A stretch of DNA of 64,000 bases, from positions 1,548,001-1,612,000 of the forward strand of contig AP018172.1 of assembly GCA_002368175.1 (NCBI GenBank), written 5' to 3'. This stretch comes from Calothrix sp. NIES-2098 (GTDB lineage Bacteria; Cyanobacteriota; Cyanobacteriia; Cyanobacteriales; Nostocaceae). The translations under genes were made by a program, and so were the position numbers. Below, one piece after another: positions 54,901-63,935 of the stretch (position 1 is its first letter; every line of letters starts with the position of its first letter). The notes under the pieces were generated by a model. It was not told the DNA's origin. It saw only the letters and a program-made list of their open reading frames with translations, and did not search any database.

Positions 54901-56855
54901 TGTTGCTCAAGCGCTTGAGACCATTCTTTGACGAGGCGATCGCGGTCTTTTGGGTGTAAGGTTTCTACCCAACCTATACCCATTGCAGCCTGTGTTGGTC
55001 TACCTGTCATTTCACTCCAGCGATCGTTGGCATAGACACAATTACCATCAGTGTCTATGCGAAAAATGGCAACTGGTGAGGCTTCTGCTAAGGTTGCATA
55101 GCGGCGTTCGCTCTCCCGTAGCGCTGCTTCTATATTTTTACGCTCGGTAATGTCTAAGATCGTGCCGATTAACAGTAGTGGTTTGCTATCAGCATCTAAG
55201 ATGACTTCGCCCCGCGAAAGTATATGGCGTAAACTACCATCCTGGCGATAACAACGGCACTCAATTTCATAGGATTGCCCCAGAGCGATCGCTTGTTGCA
55301 TGACAAAATTGCGATGTTCGCGATCGTCTGGATGAATGTACTGGAGCATTTCGTCGTAGGTAGGTATACCAGACTCAGGATCGCGGCCAAAAATCCGAAA
55401 TACTTCTTCTGACCACACGATTGCTTGGGTTTTTAAGTCAAATTCCCAACTACCTAAGCGAGCAATTCGCTGGGCGGTAGCTAAGTGAGCTGCGCTTTTA
55501 CGAAGTTGCGCTTCCATCTGTTTTTGCTGGGTAATATCTTTAGCAATACCCAAAAACCCGGTAGTTTCTCCTCGCTCGTTGTGCAAGGCTGTCACGGTCA
55601 AAACTACAGGAAACCGAGAGCCATCTTTGCGGATATAAGTCCATTCCTCCTCATAAGTTTTTTCTTGTTGGGTAATGGCAGTAAAAAATTCTAATCCTGG
55701 TGCAATTTCTCTGCCCAGTTTGAGCGAGAGTGCTGTGGCTTTTTGTTCGATTTCTGCTGCATCGTGCAGTATATTGCTGGGAGTCACCAGACCGACAACT
55801 TCATCTGCTGTATAGCCAAACATATTTTCGGCACCAGCATTGAAGGTTTGAATAATGCCCTGGGAATTAGTAGAAATAATTGAATAATCAGTAGCATTTA
55901 AAATGGCTTGTTGCATTTTGCTTAGGGCTAACAATTGGGCTTCTGCTTGTTTTCGCTGGCTGATGTCTTTGTGGGTTCCTACCATCCGCAAGGGAGCGCC
56001 ATCTCGATCGCGAGCCACAACTTTGCCGTAATTACCAATCCATTTCCATTCACCGGATTTTGCCAGAACTCGATAGTCAAAGGCATAAGGTACATTACTA
56101 TCTTGAAGATGAGCGTTGAGTATGTCCATTACCCAAGGTTTGTCTTCGGGATGAATGAGCGACTCCCAAGTACTGACGCGATTGGGCAGATCGTTTTCTG
56201 CATAACCCAACATTTCCAACCAACGGGGGTTTAAATACACCTCTCCCGTGGCAATATTCCAATCCCACAACCCGTCACCAGATCCTTCTAAGGCTAGTTG
56301 TAACCTTTGCTGGTTAATTCGCAGTGCGATTTCGGCTTGTTTGCGTTCGGTAATATCAGTTTCCGCACCAATCATCCGAATCGCGTTTCCTGCTTCATCC
56401 CACATTGCCTGACCCCGATCTAGCACCCACATATAAGATCCGTCTTTACACTTGACGCGGTATTCTTCTTGAAATAAGGGTGACTTGTGAGCAAGGTGAT
56501 TGGACAAGGCTGTTAAGACACGATCGCGATCGTCAGGATGAATTTGCGCTGCCCATTCTTCTAGGTTGTAGTTAATCTCATGTTTTGCAAAACCACGCAT
56601 TTCTTTCCAACGAGTCGAAAGAAAGACTTTATTGGTTCTGAGATTCCAGTCCCAGATCCCGTCATTAGTAGCCCGCAGTGCCAACTGCCAACGTTCTTCA
56701 CTATCTTTTAAAGCGGCCGTGCGTTGTTCTACTCTGTCTTGTAGCTCTTGATTGAGCTGTTGTAATCTATCTTGGTTGAAACCGCAGCAACACGCCATCC
56801 GATCTAAAGTGCAATTAGCAATCAAGAGGATGGTAAGGCAGGGGCAATGACTCAT
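51975..56855 (-). CDS. Giant hybrid histidine kinase with eight PAS domains and two receivers
   Basis: The product has up to 1626 residues. A coiled coil (about 25-50, QLNQELQDRVEQRTAALKDS) leads to eight PAS/PAC units (about 52-1080), each with the W-x-x-x-PAC pattern and linked by DITERKQAE-like helices. Then come HisKA (FLANMSHELRTPLNAIL, about 1105-1121), HATPase (NLLSNAVKFTPEGG; GTGLGLALV), and two receivers (about 1370-1490 and 1500-1625; DIQLP and MDIQMPIIDG). It has no membrane spans and is cytoplasmic. The start is unsure (56855 or the ATG at 56798, MACCCGFNQDRL); the short Cys-rich start and abrupt coiled coil suggest an N-terminal sensor may have been lost. It shares an operon with the REC-kinase gene. 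Confidence 0.88.
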   Translation of the reverse strand: MSHCPCLTILLIANCTLDRMACCCGFNQDRLQQLNQELQDRVEQRTAALKDSEERWQLALRATNDGIWDWNLRTNKVFLSTRWKEMRGFAKHEINYNLEEWAAQIHPDDRDRVLTALSNHLAHKSPLFQEEYRVKCKDGSYMWVLDRGQAMWDEAGNAIRMIGAETDITERKQAEIALRINQQRLQLALEGSGDGLWDWNIATGEVYLNPRWLEMLGYAENDLPNRVSTWESLIHPEDKPWVMDILNAHLQDSNVPYAFDYRVLAKSGEWKWIGNYGKVVARDRDGAPLRMVGTHKDISQRKQAEAQLLALSKMQQAILNATDYSIISTNSQGIIQTFNAGAENMFGYTADEVVGLVTPSNILHDAAEIEQKATALSLKLGREIAPGLEFFTAITQQEKTYEEEWTYIRKDGSRFPVVLTVTALHNERGETTGFLGIAKDITQQKQMEAQLRKSAAHLATAQRIARLGSWEFDLKTQAIVWSEEVFRIFGRDPESGIPTYDEMLQYIHPDDREHRNFVMQQAIALGQSYEIECRCYRQDGSLRHILSRGEVILDADSKPLLLIGTILDITERKNIEAALRESERRYATLAEASPVAIFRIDTDGNCVYANDRWSEMTGRPTQAAMGIGWVETLHPKDRDRLVKEWSQALEQQGLYCNEGRCQRPDGSIIWFYVQSLPETDANNSTIGYIGTLTDITARKLAEEELVRNKELREVIFNESTDALFLVDPQMLLTLDCNRRAVELFEVAEKAELIGIEGHTLQRHQFSAEEMAAILAEMQSKGFWSREIEYVTRQGKPFWGNIAAKPITVGERSLNLVRVTDISDRKQAEEAIVKYAREVEDLYNNAPCGYHSLDSEGRFIKVNETELQWLGYTREEMIGQPLLSFFTEASRLAFIQNYPVFKARGWVKDLEYDMVCKNGKILPVLISATAVKDADGNYLYNRATLFDISDRKQAQKQLQESRTMLQLVLDTIPQRVFWKDRQLRYLGCNPAFARDTGLSHPDAVIGKSDFELPCAHQNTHHYRIDDALVMATKTAKLGYEEPKIGSDGSQIWLRTSKVPLTNSAGEVIGILGSYEDITERKRAEEQLRQTNEQLARATRLKDEFLANMSHELRTPLNAILGMSEGFQEGVFGALNERQAKAIATIERSGKHLLELIDDILDLSKIESGKFELHLSDISVKHLCDSSLPFIRHIALKKNIRLSTQIADNIGDIQVDERRIRQVLINLLSNAVKFTPEGGFVTLKVWLEDGEVNNSPDTSCLSQPNYTAETSSATHLCFGVIDTGIGISPEDVSKLFQPFIQLDSSFNRSYNGTGLGLALVQRIVTLHQGTVSISTEVGQGSCFTVRIPYKVGNSFLPSQVTDPWPSCRLPAFNSPVLIIEDSVPAAEQITRYLREMQITAIVYPQGEGAVDEVLRVQPAIILLDIQLPNISGWDVLTQLKAHPKTKEIPVIIISVVDEHTTAKVHGASAYLVKPITRAQFQATLAKLQYPAHSSLSAAIAVPKPKVKAPLILLAEDNQANIDTMSGYLESRGYRLVLAKNGQQAIDFTKTQRPDIIVMDIQMPIIDGLEAIRRIREEQQLVRVPIIALTALAMPGDRENCLAAGADEYLTKPVKLKQLLIAIQQHLAK

Positions 56856-57648
56856 AAATCAGAAATACAAACGCGATCGCGTGTTACAAAAAAATTGTAA
56901 CCTGATACACATCCAGTTGTTAACATCACAGCAATTAAGATTTTGTGTAATATATAATACTAGTATATTTCCTCTTCCTCACATATAAGGTTAATTACTG
57001 AAAAATAAAAAGTATTTATTTATACTTAATTTTTTAGCTAAAAAATTTCTACGCAGTTTTATGAAAACAGTGCTGAGGAAACACAAAAATGACGACTGTG
57101 TTCAAACCTATTGGCAAACACCGCCGTCTATTTGGTTGAGAAGTACTATAAATTCTATTTGTTAAGGAAATTATTTTGATAATTATTGATTTTGATCGAT
57201 TGTCAATAAAGTATCGATCGAATATTGGAAATCTCTTGGCTATTGCCTGCTTTCCTAATTAAGTTCATAAATCGAATAGTATGACATAAATCACACTATT
57301 TTTTAAAGTCAACCTCTGTCAAAAGAGATAGAAAATTATTGCATTACTCTTTTGAATAACTGCTAAAAGAATCCCATAAAATTTGCTTTTAATCTTAAAA
57401 AGAATCTTAAAAATTAACTATTCTAATATTGCATCTGCTAGCCTTTCAGAGGAGTCATCATCTGTATTTCTTTAAATTTACTATAGATTTGAGTAAATAA
57501 CCAACGATGAATTGAATGGCTAAGACTGTAAAAATTTCCAGTATTCACCTGGAAATTTTTGTCGTGGGTAAGATGACGCTCATGCCATAGACAACTAAAC
57601 TTGCATACTGATGAATTCATTAAATCATTCTTGTAATGGAGTTTTGAT
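56856..57648. other. Divergent promoter region between the kinase operon and xfp
   Basis: About 790 bases have no gene. An NtcA-like box lies at 56947-56960 (see separate entry). The rest is AT-rich. A long xfp leader is implied if that site is used. Confidence 0.5.
56947..56960. promoter_or_regulatory. NtcA-like binding site (GTA-N8-TAC)
   Basis: GTAATATATAATAC matches the NtcA consensus GTA-N8-TAC exactly, and a TA-N3-T -10-like hexamer (TAAGGT, 56986-56991) follows 25 bases on, near the usual 20-24. The site is palindromic and AT-rich, so chance is possible. It would place xfp (690 bases away) or the kinase gene under nitrogen control. Confidence 0.3.
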
Positions 57649-60030
57649 ATGACTTTAGCAACTCCGACTCAAGCAAAGCCTTTATCAGATGAAGAATTGC
57701 AAAAAATAAACGCCTACTGGCGTGCAGCTAACTATCTTTCTGTAGGGCAAATATATCTCCTCGACAATCCACTGCTCAGAGAACCGCTGAAGATAGAACA
57801 CGTTAAACCCCGGCTTTTGGGACACTGGGGAACGACACCGGGATTGAACTTGATCTACGTTCATCTCAATCGCGCGATCGCTAAGTACGACCTCAACACC
57901 ATCTACATTGCAGGCCCCGGTCATGGCGGCCCCGGACTAGTTGCCAATACATATTTAGAAGGAACTTATAGCCAATACTACCCCAACATCTCTCAGGATG
58001 CTGAGGGGATGAAGCGACTCTTCAAACAATTTTCCTTCCCTGGTGGAATTCCTAGCCACGTTGCCCCAGAAACCCCCGGTTCGATTCACGAAGGAGGGGA
58101 ACTTGGCTATGCTTTATCTCATGCCTACGGTGCGGCTTTCGATAATCCTGACTTGTTGGTTGCTTGTGTGATTGGCGACGGCGAAGCCGAAACGGGGCCG
58201 CTAGCTGGGAGTTGGCATTCTAATAAGTTTCTCAACCCCGTAAATGATGGCGCAGTCCTGCCGATTTTGCACCTTAATGGGTATAAAATTGCTAATCCCA
58301 CAGTATTATCGCGGTTAAGCCACGAAGAACTAGAGAGCCTATTTGTGGGCTATGGTTACAAGCCTTACTTTATAGAAGGCTCCGACCCAGCAACAGTGCA
58401 TCAGTTATTTGCGGCAACACTAGATACGATCGTTCCAGAGATTCAAAGCATTCAAAGAGAAGCCCGCGTGCATGGTTTTACTAGCCGTCCGCAGTGGCCG
58501 ATGATTATTTTAAGAACACCCAAAGGATGGACTGGCCCCAAAGAGGTAGATGGGAAAAAAACTGAGGGCTTTTGGCGATCGCACCAAGTTCCTTTTGGAG
58601 AAATAGCCAAAAATCCCGATCACTTACATTTACTAGAAGAATGGTTAAAAAGTTACAAACCAGAAGAACTCTTCGACGCCAACGGTAAGTTAATTCCCGA
58701 ATTAGCAGAACTAGCGCCTAAGGGACATCGGCGGATGGGTGACAATCCCCACGCTAACGGCGGAGTATTATTGCGCGACCTGAAATTACCTCAATTCGAG
58801 GACTACGCTGTTGATGTTCCTCAACCTGGAAGGGTAATTGCTGAAGCTACCAAAGTTACCGCAAAATACCTGCGAGATGTTCTCAAACTAAACCAGGAAA
58901 GCCGCAACTTCCGTATCGTCGGCCCGGATGAAACCCAATCAAATCGCTTGGATGCTGTATTTGAAGTTACAGAACGCACTTGGGTTTCCCAAATTCTGCC
59001 AGAAGACGAAAAGCTGTCACCCAATGGTCGGGTAATGGAAATTCTCAGCGAACATACTTGCCAAGGTTGGTTAGAAGGATACCTACTTACAGGACGTCAT
59101 GGATTTTTCTCCTGCTATGAAGCATTTATCCACATAGTAGACTCCATGTTCAACCAGCACGCCAAATGGCTCAAAACTACCCGTCATATCCCTTGGCGCA
59201 GACCCATTGCTTCCCTCAACTACCTGCTAACATCTCATGTTTGGCGACAAGACCATAACGGTTTCTCCCACCAAGACCCTGGTTTTATCGACCATGTGAT
59301 GAACAAGAAAGCAGAGATAATTCGCGTTTATCTTCCCCCAGATGCCAATACACTGTTATCGGTGACAGACCATTGTCTAAAAAGTCGCAACTATGTCAAC
59401 GTCATCGTTGCTGGTAAACAACCAGCCCTGCAATACTTAAATATGGATGCGGCTATCAAACACTGCACTAAAGGCATTGGCATTTGGGAATGGGCTAGCA
59501 GCGATCGCGATAGCGAACCAGATGTAGTCATGGCTTGTGCTGGGGATATTCCTACCTTAGAAACCTTGGCAGCTGTGGATATTTTGCGCCAGCACTTCCC
59601 AGAGTTAAAAGTGCGGGTAGTCAACGTAGTGGATTTGATGACGCTACAGCCAAAAAGCGAGCATCCCCACGGTTTAAGCAGTAAAGACTTTGACACGATT
59701 TTCACCACCGACAAACCGATAATCTTTGCGTTTCATGGCTATCCTTGGCTGATTCATCGCCTGACCTATCGCCATACAAATCATCACAACCTCCATGTAC
59801 GCGGTTACAAAGAGGAAGGTACTACCACTACTCCCTTTGATATGGTTGTCCTCAACGATCTCGATCGCTTCCACCTTGTGATGGACGTCATCGATCGCGT
59901 ACCCAAACTAGGAGCTAAAGCAGCTTATGTCAAGCAAATGTTGCAAGATAAGCTGATTGAGCATAGACACTACATTCGGAAATACGGCGAAGATAGGCCA
60001 GAAATTCGCGACTGGGAGTGGCCTTACTAA
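57649..60030 (+). CDS. xfp: Xylulose-5-phosphate/fructose-6-phosphate phosphoketolase
   Basis: The product has 793 residues, the normal length. It splits xylulose-5-P or fructose-6-P with phosphate into acetyl-P plus glyceraldehyde-3-P or erythrose-4-P, using thiamine diphosphate. Visible: GPGHGGPGLVANTYLEGTY (about 90-108), the ThDP-binding GDGEAETGPLAGSWHSNKF (about 180-198), HPHGLS near 675 and TTTPFDMV near the C terminus. It opens a cluster of sugar-catabolism genes with gap and pyk, an arrangement I recall from Nostoc sp. PCC 7120, where these genes serve heterotrophic or dark metabolism. A hairpin terminator follows. Confidence 0.95.
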   Translation: MTLATPTQAKPLSDEELQKINAYWRAANYLSVGQIYLLDNPLLREPLKIEHVKPRLLGHWGTTPGLNLIYVHLNRAIAKYDLNTIYIAGPGHGGPGLVANTYLEGTYSQYYPNISQDAEGMKRLFKQFSFPGGIPSHVAPETPGSIHEGGELGYALSHAYGAAFDNPDLLVACVIGDGEAETGPLAGSWHSNKFLNPVNDGAVLPILHLNGYKIANPTVLSRLSHEELESLFVGYGYKPYFIEGSDPATVHQLFAATLDTIVPEIQSIQREARVHGFTSRPQWPMIILRTPKGWTGPKEVDGKKTEGFWRSHQVPFGEIAKNPDHLHLLEEWLKSYKPEELFDANGKLIPELAELAPKGHRRMGDNPHANGGVLLRDLKLPQFEDYAVDVPQPGRVIAEATKVTAKYLRDVLKLNQESRNFRIVGPDETQSNRLDAVFEVTERTWVSQILPEDEKLSPNGRVMEILSEHTCQGWLEGYLLTGRHGFFSCYEAFIHIVDSMFNQHAKWLKTTRHIPWRRPIASLNYLLTSHVWRQDHNGFSHQDPGFIDHVMNKKAEIIRVYLPPDANTLLSVTDHCLKSRNYVNVIVAGKQPALQYLNMDAAIKHCTKGIGIWEWASSDRDSEPDVVMACAGDIPTLETLAAVDILRQHFPELKVRVVNVVDLMTLQPKSEHPHGLSSKDFDTIFTTDKPIIFAFHGYPWLIHRLTYRHTNHHNLHVRGYKEEGTTTTPFDMVVLNDLDRFHLVMDVIDRVPKLGAKAAYVKQMLQDKLIEHRHYIRKYGEDRPEIRDWEWPY

Positions 60031-60046
60031 ATAAGATAAGCTAGGG

Positions 60047-60090
60047 GATGCAGTGAGGTGTGGAAAAACATTTTCGCTGCATCTCTTTAA
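60047..60090 (+). terminator. Intrinsic terminator after xfp
   Basis: GATGCAGTG (60047-60055) pairs with CGCTGCATC (60075-60083, one G-U) and a T-rich stretch follows. It lies 17 bases after the xfp stop, so xfp is probably a single-gene transcript. Confidence 0.6.
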
Positions 60091-60147
60091 TTTTGGCGAT
60101 AACTCCTATTTCTTCCATACAAAAACCTGAACGCGCATCGCCAAAGC

Positions 60148-60549
60148 TCAGGCGGCGATTTTCACCTGGGTAGAGTCTACTCCCTTGGTGCCATCCACTT
60201 TGGCGGCTACATCTTCAAGAGAATTTAGGATGTGCTGGCTTGGCACAGAACCCTTGAAGACAATAGTGCTACCATCTTGACAGATTTGTAGAGTTTCAAT
60301 TTCATCGATATGTGGTGCTTGCTCGAAAGCCTCAGCCACACGTTTAGCCAAGCCGAGTTGATCGTATTCACCCTCAACTCCCATATATTCAGGAGGTGGA
60401 GGAGGTTGATGCTCTCCAGCCTTCTCGCGTCGAGCCTGATCGTACTCACCAGTCAGCCCTGGACTCATGCGCGTCTCCGATTGCCCAGGGTCCTTTGTCT
60501 TTAGTAGGCTGCTAGTTTCTTCTTCACAAACTCTTTTTAGCCAACTCAT
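60148..60549 (-). CDS. BON-domain-like small protein
   Basis: The product has 133 residues. The N-terminal half is low-complexity (GLTGEYDQ and GVEGEYDQ are repeated) with a Pro run. The C-terminal half (about 70-130) resembles a BON domain: LAKRVAEAFEQAPHIDEIET, then STIVFKGSVPSQ and VDGTKGVDSTQVKI. BON domains bind lipid or other proteins; here there is no signal peptide. It is convergent with xfp and divergent from gap. The function in sugar metabolism, if any, is unknown. Confidence 0.7.
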   Translation of the reverse strand: MSWLKRVCEEETSSLLKTKDPGQSETRMSPGLTGEYDQARREKAGEHQPPPPPEYMGVEGEYDQLGLAKRVAEAFEQAPHIDEIETLQICQDGSTIVFKGSVPSQHILNSLEDVAAKVDGTKGVDSTQVKIAA

Positions 60550-61191
60550 GAGTCTTACCTATTTACCGTAGTTTGTATTCTTCTACTCGCTGTGCTTTTG
60601 ATTTTTTATTTTCCAAACCGCAAATTCTTACAGGGATAGGGCAATGACTTGGGCATGGTTGCAATACCTAAAGCTTTATCTCTTATAAGCGAGTATTTCC
60701 TTATACGATAACTGTCACTACTATTGATAACTTCTACTAAAAGAAAGGGTTTTATATTAAATCTGTCCTTTCTCAGGGATATCTTAAGGAATGACAAAAT
60801 AAGTATTGAGTTAGGTCAAGGGGGATGATGGGCGATGTCTATCGACAAGCTGCTAGCCTACCCTGCGGGAACATCTACGACGAACGGCAACGCTCCGCGA
60901 ACGCATCTACGCTTCTTTTGCCAACAATAAATCATCCCCATTTGAATTTTTGAATAAAAAACACTCTGCTGAATGTAACCAAATGTAACAAAAATTGTAG
61001 CGTTGGTTATGACCCATACCCTATGTCCAATGCCCCATTTCCAAAACCTTAAAATATGCCAAGAAAATAGGCTCTAAGCGTCTGTTGACTGTAACGATCA
61101 GCTAAGTCAGACCAAAACTATCCAAGCTGAATGCAGCGTTGAAGATAGGGGAATAGCCCTGAGTTCGGGTTATAACAACAGGAGGTTCATT
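60550..61191. other. Non-coding region upstream of gap, with a Nostocales-type repeat
   Basis: No gene is supported. Around 60850-60915 lies a repetitive spacer element (CTACGACGAACGGCAACGCT and CCGCGAACGC). A perfect Shine-Dalgarno sequence AGGAGG (61180-61185) marks the gap start. Confidence 0.5.
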
Positions 61192-62235
61192 TTGACGAAA
61201 TTGAAAGTTGGCATTAATGGATTTGGTCGTATCGGGCGGCTTGTGCTTCGCGCTGGCATTAATAATCCTAACGTCGAGTTTGTAGGGATTAACGACCTAG
61301 TACCACCAGATAACCTCGCTTATCTGTTCAAATACGACTCCACCCACGGTAAGTTTAAAGGTAAAGTGGAAGCAAGAGAAGATGGCATCGTCATTGATGG
61401 GCATTTTATCCCTTGCGTGTCGATTCGCAATCCGGCAGAGTTGCCTTGGGGACAATTGGGTGTAGATTATGTCGTCGAATCTACAGGACTGTTTACGGGT
61501 CAAGAGGGAGCGACAAATCACTTGAAAGCGGGTGCAAAACGTGTAGTAATTTCTGCTCCTACTAAAGACCCAGACTTAGTTCCTACCTTACTGATGGGTG
61601 TTAATCATCACCTATTCGATCCCAGCAAGCATACTATTGTTTCCAATGCTAGTTGTACCACCAACTGTCTGGCTCCTGTAGCTAAGGTGATCGATGACAA
61701 TTTTGGCTTGACTGAAGGATTGATGACTACAGTTCACGCCATGACTGCTACTCAACCAACTGTAGATGGCCCTAGCAAGAAGGATTGGCGAGGTGGTCGG
61801 GGTGCAGCCCAAAACATCATTCCTTCTTCCACAGGCGCAGCAAAAGCTGTAGCGCTGGTTTTGCCACAATTGAAGGGTAAGTTGACGGGTATGGCGTTTA
61901 GAGTTCCCACTCCTGACGTTTCTGTGGTTGATTTAACCTTTAAGACAGCCAAAGCCACTAGTTACAAAGAAATTTGTGCTGCGATGAAAGCAGCCGCAGA
62001 AGGTGAGCTAAAAGGAATACTTGGCTACACTGACGAAGAAGTAGTTTCTACAGATTTTCAGGGCGATACACACTCCAGTATCTTCGATGCAGGTGCGGGA
62101 ATTGAACTAAACTCAAACTTCTTCAAAGTAGTGGCTTGGTACGACAACGAGTGGGGCTACTCAAACCGTGTAGTTGACCTGATGTTGTCAATGGCACAAA
62201 AAGAACAACTTGCCCCAGCAGTTGCTTTGGCTTAA
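61192..62235 (+). CDS. gap: Glyceraldehyde-3-phosphate dehydrogenase, glycolytic type
   Basis: The product has 347 residues. It oxidises glyceraldehyde-3-P to 1,3-bisphosphoglycerate. The NAD-binding start KVGINGFGRIGRL and catalytic SNASCTTNCLAP (about 151-162) are present, as are HAMTATQPTVDGPSKKDWRG and WYDNEWGYSNRV. The start codon is TTG (61192), chosen because AGGAGG lies 6 bases before it and the residues fit the family exactly. Length and sequence suit the glycolytic gap1 type of cyanobacteria rather than the Calvin-cycle type; that sub-assignment is moderate. It lies 230 bases before pyk on the same strand. Confidence 0.93.
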   Translation: MTKLKVGINGFGRIGRLVLRAGINNPNVEFVGINDLVPPDNLAYLFKYDSTHGKFKGKVEAREDGIVIDGHFIPCVSIRNPAELPWGQLGVDYVVESTGLFTGQEGATNHLKAGAKRVVISAPTKDPDLVPTLLMGVNHHLFDPSKHTIVSNASCTTNCLAPVAKVIDDNFGLTEGLMTTVHAMTATQPTVDGPSKKDWRGGRGAAQNIIPSSTGAAKAVALVLPQLKGKLTGMAFRVPTPDVSVVDLTFKTAKATSYKEICAAMKAAAEGELKGILGYTDEEVVSTDFQGDTHSSIFDAGAGIELNSNFFKVVAWYDNEWGYSNRVVDLMLSMAQKEQLAPAVALA

Positions 62236-62465
62236 TTAGTCAAGGGTCAAGGGGAGCCAGCGCGGTCTTGGGGGTTTCCCCCATGAGCGACTGGCGTTCA
62301 AGAGTCAAGGGCCAAAGTTAATTAATCTGGACTTTTGACTCTGGACTATTTGGATACGACGCATAACTTGATAGCAAAACTGGATAAAAAAGTGATTTTA
62401 CTGAGCAGCAAAGTGATATGAAGCACTTGTGAATTTGGGCACGTTAGGCGTTCCTGTCACAGGTT
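62236..62465. repeat. Repeat-rich spacer between gap and pyk
   Basis: It contains GTCAAGGG-type heptamer repeats (about 62241-62258 and 62293-62310) and, at 62262-62291, an inverted copy of the element found at 48881-48923 (GCGACTGGCGTTC here, GAACGCCAGTCGC there, around a GGGTTTCCC-type hairpin). Confidence 0.6.
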
Positions 62466-63935
62466 ATGGAGAACACCAGGCTATTTCCTAAACCCTCAAT
62501 CCCTATGCGTCGAACCAAAATTATTTGTACTGTTGGGCCTGCTACATCTGCTCCTGAGAGGCTAGAAGCGTTGGTAGAAGCTGGAATGAATGTGGCACGG
62601 CTGAATTTTTCTCACGGAGCTTATGAATTCCACGCCCAAACTGCTCAGTATCTCAAGCAGATTAGCACTTCTTTGCGAAAGCCGATCGCAATTATGCAAG
62701 ACCTGTGTGGCCCGAAGATTCGCTTGGGGACTTTACCACCAGAAGGGCTAATGGTAGAAGCAGGTAGCGAAGTTACGTTTGTTTTACAAGATAAGGGTGA
62801 AAGTACTGACGAACTACCTTTACCATTGCCGACTTTGTTTGCAATGGTGCGACCAGGCGAACCAATTTCGATTAATGACGGTCGCGTTAAGCTAGTTGTG
62901 AGCGATCGCGATGCCGATCGCATTCGTGCCCATGTGAAAATTGGTGGCTTAATTTCCACTCACAAAGGGGTAAACCTGCCAGAAACTCGTTTACCTGTCA
63001 GTTCTATCACCGAAAAGGATTTGCAGGATTTGCGGTTTGGCATTCAATTAGGTGTGGATTGGGTAGCAGTTTCCTTTGTGCAATCGCCCCAAGACCTAGA
63101 ACCTGCTCAAAGAATGATTGAAGCTGCGGGAGCAAAAATTCGGGTAATTGCCAAAATCGAACGCCCGGAGGCTATCAAGCAATTTGACAGCATCCTAGAA
63201 GCTGCCGACGGGATTATGATTGCCCGCGGCGATTTAGGCGTAGAAATGCCGATTCACGAAGTCCCCCAGATTCAAAAAGATATCATTCGCCGTTGCAATC
63301 GGGCAGGCAAACCAGTGATTACCGCCACGCAAATGCTGGAATCGATGATTAGCGCCCCCGATCCCACCAGGGCAGAAGCAACCGATGTTGCTAACTCTAT
63401 CTGGGATGGTACAGATGCTGTCATGCTTTCTGGTGAAACTGCTGTGGGTCAATATCCTACCGCCGCTGTTCAGATCATGCACAATATCGCCGTGCGCACA
63501 GAACAGTCTTTACAGGAAGGTAGTAGCCATTCCTGGTGTCATGAGGCAGGTAGTTTAAGCGTCACGGAATCTGTGGCAGAAGCGGTATGTCGAATTGCCT
63601 ATGAAACAGGCGCAAAAGCAATTCTTTGTAACACATCTTCCGGGGGTACAGCGCAACTAGTTTCTAAATACCGACCATCTACACCAATTATCGCCCTGAC
63701 TCCCGATGAAACTGTTTACCGCCAGCTAGCACTTTCTTGGGGTGTAATACCTCTGCTCATTCCCCCAGTCCACAATGCGGAAGAGATGTTTATGAATGTG
63801 GTAAACAGAGTCGAAGACATGGGTTTAGTCAAGGACGGCGATAAAGTAGTGATTACCTCCGGCGTCCCAATTGGTAAATCAGGAACAACTAGTTTAATTA
63901 AAGTGCATTCTATTGGACAGCCGATTTTGGCATAA
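62466..63935 (+). CDS. pyk: Pyruvate kinase
   Basis: The product has 489 residues. It makes pyruvate and ATP from phosphoenolpyruvate. Visible motifs: RRTKIICTVGPATS (start of the barrel), NVARLNFSHG, MQDLCGPKIR, the catalytic IARGDLGVEMP and PVITATQMLESM (family signature). The C-terminal regulatory domain follows (about 355-489). The start at 62466 gives a 13-residue extension; an alternative ATG at 62505 (MRRTKIICTVG) would also be family-like. It completes the xfp-gap-pyk cluster; no terminator is visible in the last 65 bases. Confidence 0.95.
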   Translation: MENTRLFPKPSIPMRRTKIICTVGPATSAPERLEALVEAGMNVARLNFSHGAYEFHAQTAQYLKQISTSLRKPIAIMQDLCGPKIRLGTLPPEGLMVEAGSEVTFVLQDKGESTDELPLPLPTLFAMVRPGEPISINDGRVKLVVSDRDADRIRAHVKIGGLISTHKGVNLPETRLPVSSITEKDLQDLRFGIQLGVDWVAVSFVQSPQDLEPAQRMIEAAGAKIRVIAKIERPEAIKQFDSILEAADGIMIARGDLGVEMPIHEVPQIQKDIIRRCNRAGKPVITATQMLESMISAPDPTRAEATDVANSIWDGTDAVMLSGETAVGQYPTAAVQIMHNIAVRTEQSLQEGSSHSWCHEAGSLSVTESVAEAVCRIAYETGAKAILCNTSSGGTAQLVSKYRPSTPIIALTPDETVYRQLALSWGVIPLLIPPVHNAEEMFMNVVNRVEDMGLVKDGDKVVITSGVPIGKSGTTSLIKVHSIGQPILA

